Below the pieces are notes generated by a model. That model had not been told where the DNA came from. It saw only the letters and a program-made list of their open reading frames with translations, and ran no database searches. Below are positions 59,381 through 64,000 of a DNA stretch of 64,000 nucleotides, piece by piece. Source of the DNA: Pirellulales bacterium (lineage in GTDB: Bacteria; Planctomycetota; Planctomycetia; Pirellulales; UBA1268); the NCBI GenBank assembly GCA_018401745.1, contig JAGYJY010000005.1:186001-250000 (forward strand), in the 5' to 3' direction. The position numbers and the translations under genes are program-made. Within the stretch, counting starts at the first letter, position 1. Each line of letters begins with the position of its first letter.

Positions 59381-62056
59381 CTAGGCGTCGAGCGACGCCT
59401 CGATCTGCTTTCGGAGGCTGACGTAGTCGGTCTTGCCGGTGCCCAGCACGGGAATCGCGTCGAGGCGACGGACCTCATCGAGCCGCATCACCCCTCGCAG
59501 CCCGTCGGCAAGCAGCATCTCAGCCGCCTCGCGGAGCGAGAGCTCAAACGTGGTGAAGAGCACCACCTGGCGGCCATCAGGGGTCTCGATGCCCTCCACG
59601 GCCACCCGCGGTCCGTTCTCGTCGGCGGGATACCGCCTCTGAAAGGGAGCCTCCAGGGCAGGCAGCGAGATCATCTCTCCGCCCGCCTTGAGAAACCGTT
59701 TCAGCCGGCCACGAAAATGGAGGTAGCCATCGCTGTCGGCCGCCACGAGATCGCCGGTGCGATACCAGGACTTCCCGTCAAACTCGACAAACGGGCTGGG
59801 GCCGTCGTAGCGGTGGTAGCCGTCGAAGATCGATGGCCCGCGGACCAGCAGCATGCCCGTCTCGCCCTCGGCCACCGGCCCGCCCGTCTCGTGATGCACG
59901 ATGCAGGCCTCCACATGCCGCACCGGCAGGCCGATCGTGCCGTGCTTGATCTTCGCCAGCCGGTTGGCCGCGACTACCGGCGAGCACTCGGTGATCCCGT
60001 AGCCCTCGAGGATCGCCGCATGAACTGCCTTTTCCTGGCAGGTGGCATAGACCGCCTCCGGGCAGGCCTCGGCACCGGTGATGATCTTTCGCAGGCTGCG
60101 CAGCTCATCCCCACTCGACGCGGCCATGATGTAGCTGAGAAACGTCGGCGTGGTGAACACCATCGTTGGCCGGAAGTCGCGGATCACCTGCACGAGCCCG
60201 CGGGCATCGGTCGGGTCGGCATGCCGCACGCAGCGGATGCCGGTCAGCGCCGGCAGCAGCACGTTGCCGGTGAGGCCAAAAGAGTGAAACGGCGGCAGGA
60301 AGCCGAGCAGGGTGTCGTCGGCATCGGGCTGAAGCACATCGATGCCGTCGAGGATGTTGGTCAGCAGATTGCGGTGCGTCAGCGGAACCGTCTTGGGCGC
60401 GCTCTCCGAGCCCGACGTGAAGAGATACACGGCAGGATCGCTCTCCTCCTGGCAGGGCATTCTCCGCAGCAGCCGCTGCGGTGACAGCCGAGCCACGAGC
60501 ATTGTGCCGATGCCCTCGGCCTTGCTGATCCCACTGCGGAGGTCTTCCAGGAAGAGATACTCGCCGCCGGCCACCTCGATCCCCAGCCGGTCGACGAGCC
60601 GCTTGGAGGTGATGATCGTTTGGGTTTCGGTCGACTCGATCGCGTGGGCGAGGTTGGCCGGGCCAGTCGTCCAGTTGAGCATCACGGGAATCTTGCCGGC
60701 CAGATGCAGGGCAAAAAACACGATGTCGGCGGCCACACTCGCCGGCATCATCACGCCCACATGCTCCTCGGGCAGTTTGGCAAACCGGCGGGCCATCAAG
60801 ACAGCGCCGACGAGCATCCGCCGGTAGCTGACCGCCCCGGAGAGGCCATCCGCCGCGGCTACCTGATCCGGCCGCTCCAGGGCCCGCCGCACAAAAGCCT
60901 CCGCCACCGTGGAGGCGAGCAGCCAGCGGCGCGGCTCCGCCCGGGGCTGCTCCTGCGATGGGGCAAACCAGCTCTTCGAGACATCCAGCGGTGCGAGCCC
61001 GCCGTCGCCGTCGGAGAGCTTGCCATCAGCAAGCGCCCAGAGTTCACCGAGTGTGCTGACCACCGTGCTGCTGCGGAAGCCAAACTGCTGCTCGATCCGC
61101 AGGGCGAGCTCCATCCGGTCGAGGCTGTCGAGGCCGAGGGCCTCGAGGGTCGTGTCGACGGCGTTCTCGCTGCCGCTGAGATCCCGCTTGAGAAACGATG
61201 CGACGAGTTCGTTGACCTGCCTGATCGTCTTGGGGCTGAGGCTCGCGGCATCGATACGGGGCGTGGTGGCGGGGCGGTAGTGGCCTTCACTCGGACCGAA
61301 AAACGGGTTGTAGCGAACGAAGACTGGCTCCTGGCCACCGTCGGCGTCGTACCAGTTTTCCAGAAAGCGGTTGAAGGCCTCGCGGGATTGCAGCGGCAGG
61401 TTCTCCCGCGAGATCACCTCGGCATGAAGATGCACCCTCCGCTTGGGCAGAAAGAAGATCAGCCCCGCCAGCACCCAGGCTGCCGCTCGCAGCACCGCAG
61501 GCACGAGATCGGGCGGCCTGCCCTCCGCCGCGCAGCTAAAGAGGCTGCCCCAGAGGCCTCGCGTGCGGATCAAGACTATCTGCAGGTCGGGGCAGCGGCT
61601 GACAAGCTCGTGCACGAAGCGGGCCGAACCGACCACCTCCAGGTTGCCCCGCTGCAGCCTGCCCGAAGGATAGATCAGAAAGCTCTCGCCAGCCTGCACC
61701 CGCTCGACCACGCCGTCGATCAGCTGTGCAGTCCGCGAGGCCGCCTGCTGGCTGGCGGACGAGAGGTCAGGCACCTCGAAGGCCCGCACCAGCTTCATCA
61801 GCGGCAGCAGCGGCGGCACGCGATAGGTGCCGGAAAACACCAGCGGCCGCAGTGGCTGCCGCAGGCCCCTCTGCAACAGCCCCGCCGCCGTGTGCGACAT
61901 CACGGTCGGCGGGTCGACATAGGCCGGATGATTCGGCAGCACGAGCACCGGCCCAGAAAGCCGCTCGAGCTGCTCAACTCCATCGGTCGTTATCCGATAC
62001 CGCAGCCGAAGCAGCAGCCGAACAAAGACCCAGAAGATCCGACGGAGTGCATTCAC
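59381..62056 (-). CDS. Acyltransferase-ACP-acyl-CoA/ACP synthetase fusion (Aas-like)
   Basis: An 891-residue three-domain protein. Residues about 1-230: PlsC-type acyltransferase (LVLPNHPAYVDPPTV, a NHxxxxD-like motif; FLIYPSGRLQRG). Residues about 290-360: an acyl carrier domain with the phosphopantetheine serine in LGLDSLDRMELALRIEQQFG. Residues about 380-891: AMP-forming ligase with YLFTSGSESAPKTVPLTHRN, EGYGITECSP and WYRTGDLVAADSDGYLHFRG. E. coli Aas joins acyltransferase and ligase for lysophospholipid repair; the built-in ACP is an extra part and could hand the acyl chain between sites. The start is a GTG (VNALRRIFWV). The TAG stop abuts repeat copy C. Confidence 0.85.
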   Translation of the reverse strand: MNALRRIFWVFVRLLLRLRYRITTDGVEQLERLSGPVLVLPNHPAYVDPPTVMSHTAAGLLQRGLRQPLRPLVFSGTYRVPPLLPLMKLVRAFEVPDLSSASQQAASRTAQLIDGVVERVQAGESFLIYPSGRLQRGNLEVVGSARFVHELVSRCPDLQIVLIRTRGLWGSLFSCAAEGRPPDLVPAVLRAAAWVLAGLIFFLPKRRVHLHAEVISRENLPLQSREAFNRFLENWYDADGGQEPVFVRYNPFFGPSEGHYRPATTPRIDAASLSPKTIRQVNELVASFLKRDLSGSENAVDTTLEALGLDSLDRMELALRIEQQFGFRSSTVVSTLGELWALADGKLSDGDGGLAPLDVSKSWFAPSQEQPRAEPRRWLLASTVAEAFVRRALERPDQVAAADGLSGAVSYRRMLVGAVLMARRFAKLPEEHVGVMMPASVAADIVFFALHLAGKIPVMLNWTTGPANLAHAIESTETQTIITSKRLVDRLGIEVAGGEYLFLEDLRSGISKAEGIGTMLVARLSPQRLLRRMPCQEESDPAVYLFTSGSESAPKTVPLTHRNLLTNILDGIDVLQPDADDTLLGFLPPFHSFGLTGNVLLPALTGIRCVRHADPTDARGLVQVIRDFRPTMVFTTPTFLSYIMAASSGDELRSLRKIITGAEACPEAVYATCQEKAVHAAILEGYGITECSPVVAANRLAKIKHGTIGLPVRHVEACIVHHETGGPVAEGETGMLLVRGPSIFDGYHRYDGPSPFVEFDGKSWYRTGDLVAADSDGYLHFRGRLKRFLKAGGEMISLPALEAPFQRRYPADENGPRVAVEGIETPDGRQVVLFTTFELSLREAAEMLLADGLRGVMRLDEVRRLDAIPVLGTGKTDYVSLRKQIEASLDA

Positions 62057-62111
62057 ATCGCTGCCATCATGCGGCTGACGTCTTCAACGCTTGAAAACCC
62101 GAACGCCTCGC

Positions 62112-63158
62112 TCAACGGCCCGACGCGTATCGAGCGGCCATCTCTGCCAACGAAACCACCGGCACCTTGCGGGCGTTGCCCGCCTGGCCGAACTGCACCA
62201 TCCGCTCGGCACAGACCTTCTGCATCGCCTCACGGGCGGGCTTGAGGTAGTCGCGGGGGTCAAACTTCTCGGGATGCTGGGCCAGCACCTTGCGGATCGC
62301 GCCGGTGATCGCCATGCGGTTGTCGGTGTCGACGTTGATCTTGCGGACACCATGCTGGATGCCCCGCTGGATCTCCTCGACCGGCACGCCCCAGGTCTGC
62401 GGCATCTTGCCGCCAAACTCATTGATAATGTCCTGCAGTTCCTGCGGGACGCTCGACGAGCCGTGCATCACGAGGTGGCAGTTGGGGAGCCGCTTGTGGA
62501 TCTCCTCGATCCGCCCCATCGCGAGCACCTCGCCGTCGGGCTTGCGGGTGAACTTGTAGGCCCCGTGGCTCGTGCCGATGGCCACCGCGAGGGCGTCAAC
62601 ACCCGTCGCCGCCACAAATCGCTCAGCCTCGTCAGGATCGGTCAGCAGCTGGTCGTGCGACAGCGTGCCCGTCGCGCCGTGGCCGTCTTCCGCCTCGCCT
62701 GTGCCGCTTTCCAGCGAGCCGAGGCAGCCCAGCTCACCCTCCACCGACACACCCTGGGCGTGGGCGCTGTCGACCACCTGCTTGGTGACGCGAACGTTGT
62801 AGTCAAAGTCGGCCGGTGTCTTGCCATCTTCCTGCAGCGAGCCGTCCATCATCACGCTGGTGAAGCCGTTGTCGATCGCGCTCTGGCAGGTTTCTGGCGA
62901 GTTGCCGTGGTCCTGGTGCATGGCAATCGGGATCCACGGATAGAGTTCGGCAGCCGCCAGCATCAAGTGACGCAGGTAGGCGTCTTGGCTGAACTTGCGG
63001 GCTCCCCGAGAAGCCTGCACGATCACCGGGCTCTCGGTTTCCTTGGCAGCCTCCATGATCGCCTGGATCTGCTCCATGTCGTTCACGTTGAAGGCTGCAA
63101 TGCCGTAGCCGTTTTCAGCGGCGTGATCGAGCAGGGTTCGCATCGGGACCAGGGGCAT
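62112..63158 (-). CDS. fba: Fructose-bisphosphate aldolase, class II
   Basis: A 348-residue zinc-dependent aldolase of glycolysis and gluconeogenesis. [19 protein letters not shown], the metal site [56 protein letters not shown] and [20 protein letters not shown] are all present. The frame opens at ATG 63167, but the GGAG there touches that ATG directly; the next ATG at 63158 has it 9 nt upstream and gives [19 protein letters not shown], the usual family start. Confidence 0.94.
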   Translation of the reverse strand: MPLVPMRTLLDHAAENGYGIAAFNVNDMEQIQAIMEAAKETESPVIVQASRGARKFSQDAYLRHLMLAAAELYPWIPIAMHQDHGNSPETCQSAIDNGFTSVMMDGSLQEDGKTPADFDYNVRVTKQVVDSAHAQGVSVEGELGCLGSLESGTGEAEDGHGATGTLSHDQLLTDPDEAERFVAATGVDALAVAIGTSHGAYKFTRKPDGEVLAMGRIEEIHKRLPNCHLVMHGSSSVPQELQDIINEFGGKMPQTWGVPVEEIQRGIQHGVRKINVDTDNRMAITGAIRKVLAQHPEKFDPRDYLKPAREAMQKVCAERMVQFGQAGNARKVPVVSLAEMAARYASGR

Positions 63159-63364
63159 GGATTTCATCTCCGGAGATGGGCTTCAAACTGGACGCTGACG
63201 ATTTCCGCCTGTGTGCGTTTTCGAGCGGAAGCATACGCTTTTCCGGGTGGCTGGGAAACCGCACGGCTGCCATCCTGACCACGACGGAGCGAGAGGCGAA
63301 CCGTATGCTCACAGGCACCTCGCACACCACATGCCTCGCAGGACCCTCAGGGGGGCCGGCTGAC

Positions 63365-63790
63365 ATGGACCTCAAGCCCACCACAGAGCCGATCAAGAGT
63401 TTTTTCTACGTCGTGGGCGGCTGGCTCTGCCTCGGGCTGGCGGTGGTCGGGGCGGTGCTGCCACTGCTGCCGACGACCCCATTTTTGCTGCTGGCGAGCT
63501 ACTGCTTCTACAAGGGTTCACCGCGGCTGCATGCCTGGCTGCACCGCTCGAAGTCGTTTGGCCCGACCCTCGACGACTGGCACCACTACCGCGGCATCCG
63601 CAAGACGCTGAAGTATCGGGCTGTGGCGATGGTGGCGGCGGTGGTGACGGTCAGTTTCGTGCTCAGCAGCCTGCCCGACTGGCTGCGGCTGGCGCTGGTG
63701 GTGCTCGTGAGCATCGGCCTCGTGGTGATCTGGCGGATTCCCACCCTGCCCGATGACGCCCCCAAGGCCCCACGAATGTCCGCCGGCTAG
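63365..63790 (+). CDS. DUF454 (YbaN) family membrane protein
   Basis: A 141-residue inner-membrane protein with four hydrophobic segments: FFYVVGGWLCLGLAVVGAVL, LLPTTPFLLLASYCFYKG, VAMVAAVVTVSFVLSSLP and LALVVLVSIGLVVIWRIP. The GWLCLGLAVVGAVLPLLPTT and FGPTLDDWHHYRGIRKTLKY blocks match DUF454. Function unknown. It is divergent from fba; the roughly 200 bp between them hold both promoters. Confidence 0.85.
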   Translation: MDLKPTTEPIKSFFYVVGGWLCLGLAVVGAVLPLLPTTPFLLLASYCFYKGSPRLHAWLHRSKSFGPTLDDWHHYRGIRKTLKYRAVAMVAAVVTVSFVLSSLPDWLRLALVVLVSIGLVVIWRIPTLPDDAPKAPRMSAG

Positions 63791-63927
63791 GCGGGGCTAC
63801 CATCCACCGCGGTCACAGCAGGCCACCGTGGCGAATCGCTGCGGCGGATCGTAGGCTGTGGGCCGTGTTTGCAGGCGATGGCACTGCCAAGCACGGCATC
63901 CGAGCACCGCTTCTTCGGGAGACCTCC

Positions 63928-64000
63928 ATGACTGCTGCCGCCCTCCGTTCCCACCTCTCACACTTCGCTGGAACGCCCAACGCCTCGCGGCTGGCAGCAG
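63928..64000 (+). CDS. Start of an unidentified gene (cut by window end)
   Basis: An ATG at 63928 with GGGAG 6 nt upstream opens a frame (MTAAALRSHLSHFAGTPNAS) that runs to the window end. Too little is visible to name a product; the good ribosome-binding site is the main support. Confidence 0.5.
   Translation, partial: MTAAALRSHLSHFAGTPNASRLAA

Noticed and set aside
59041-59478. N-terminal extension of the kdsD-like gene through the repeat
   Set aside because: It would run through repeat copy C and into the acyltransferase-ligase gene; the family-typical part starts near 59028-59040.

Overview
The window is a GC-rich bacterial chromosome segment that looks like a member of the Planctomycetota, probably the Pirellulales. 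Reasons: formylmethanofuran dehydrogenase genes (fhcA, fhcB) in a non-methanogen; a DUF1080 lipoprotein; paired membrane-anchored squalene-cyclase-like proteins; a Tat-type Gly/Met-linker protein of planctomycete type; and lipid A/Kdo genes (lpxK, kdsC, kdsD-like) showing an LPS-type outer membrane. It is ordinary core genome: no prophage, CRISPR array, transposase, rRNA or tRNA could be recognised by eye.

Layout. 1-6.2 kb: sugar-phosphate epimerase, LptF/G permease with a PP2C phosphatase, PEGA lipoprotein, PaaK-type adenylate-forming enzyme, DUF971. 6.3-11.9 kb: a Gld-like ABC system (ATPase, fused GldF-GldG permease, DUF4340). 12.2-20.2 kb: nadB coupled to a giant Gln-rich membrane protein with 41 GEGQQ repeats, then lpxK, a GT2 glycosyltransferase and rpmG. 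20.5-24.7 kb: two tandem anchored alpha/alpha-barrel proteins and a small membrane protein. 24.9-30.8 kb: a 32-residue basic protein, a FabZ-like dehydratase, trmB, purF, proB and a CBS-domain transporter. 30.9-35.2 kb: a second ABC export operon with overlapping genes. 35.6-41.1 kb: a secreted planctomycete-type protein, rpsI-rplM and the pntAA-pntAB-pntB transhydrogenase. 41.2-46.6 kb: scpA / MBL hydrolase / hemW operon, an esterase-like protein, and hpt plus a GT4 enzyme. 46.6-47.4 kb: an 0.8-kb repeat field. 47.4-54.1 kb: fhcA-fhcB-DUF1080, a PIN-TRAM protein, and the HIT-dgt pair. 54.2-63.8 kb: an LptC/LptA-like giant, kdsC, a kdsD-like gene, an acyltransferase-ACP-AMP ligase fusion, class II aldolase and a DUF454 protein.

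Two cross-cutting points need attention. First, nine otherwise well-conserved genes (including nadB, purF and pntAA) carry ten single-base indels, all in the first 38.2 kb; eight are an extra base and two a missing base. Sequencing or assembly error is the simplest explanation, but recoding is not excluded. Second, a structured dispersed repeat occurs three times and each copy starts at the base right after a stop codon. A second palindromic family (GGGGTGAGCCC arms) lies in other convergent gaps. Every convergent gap longer than 40 bp in this window holds one of these repeats.
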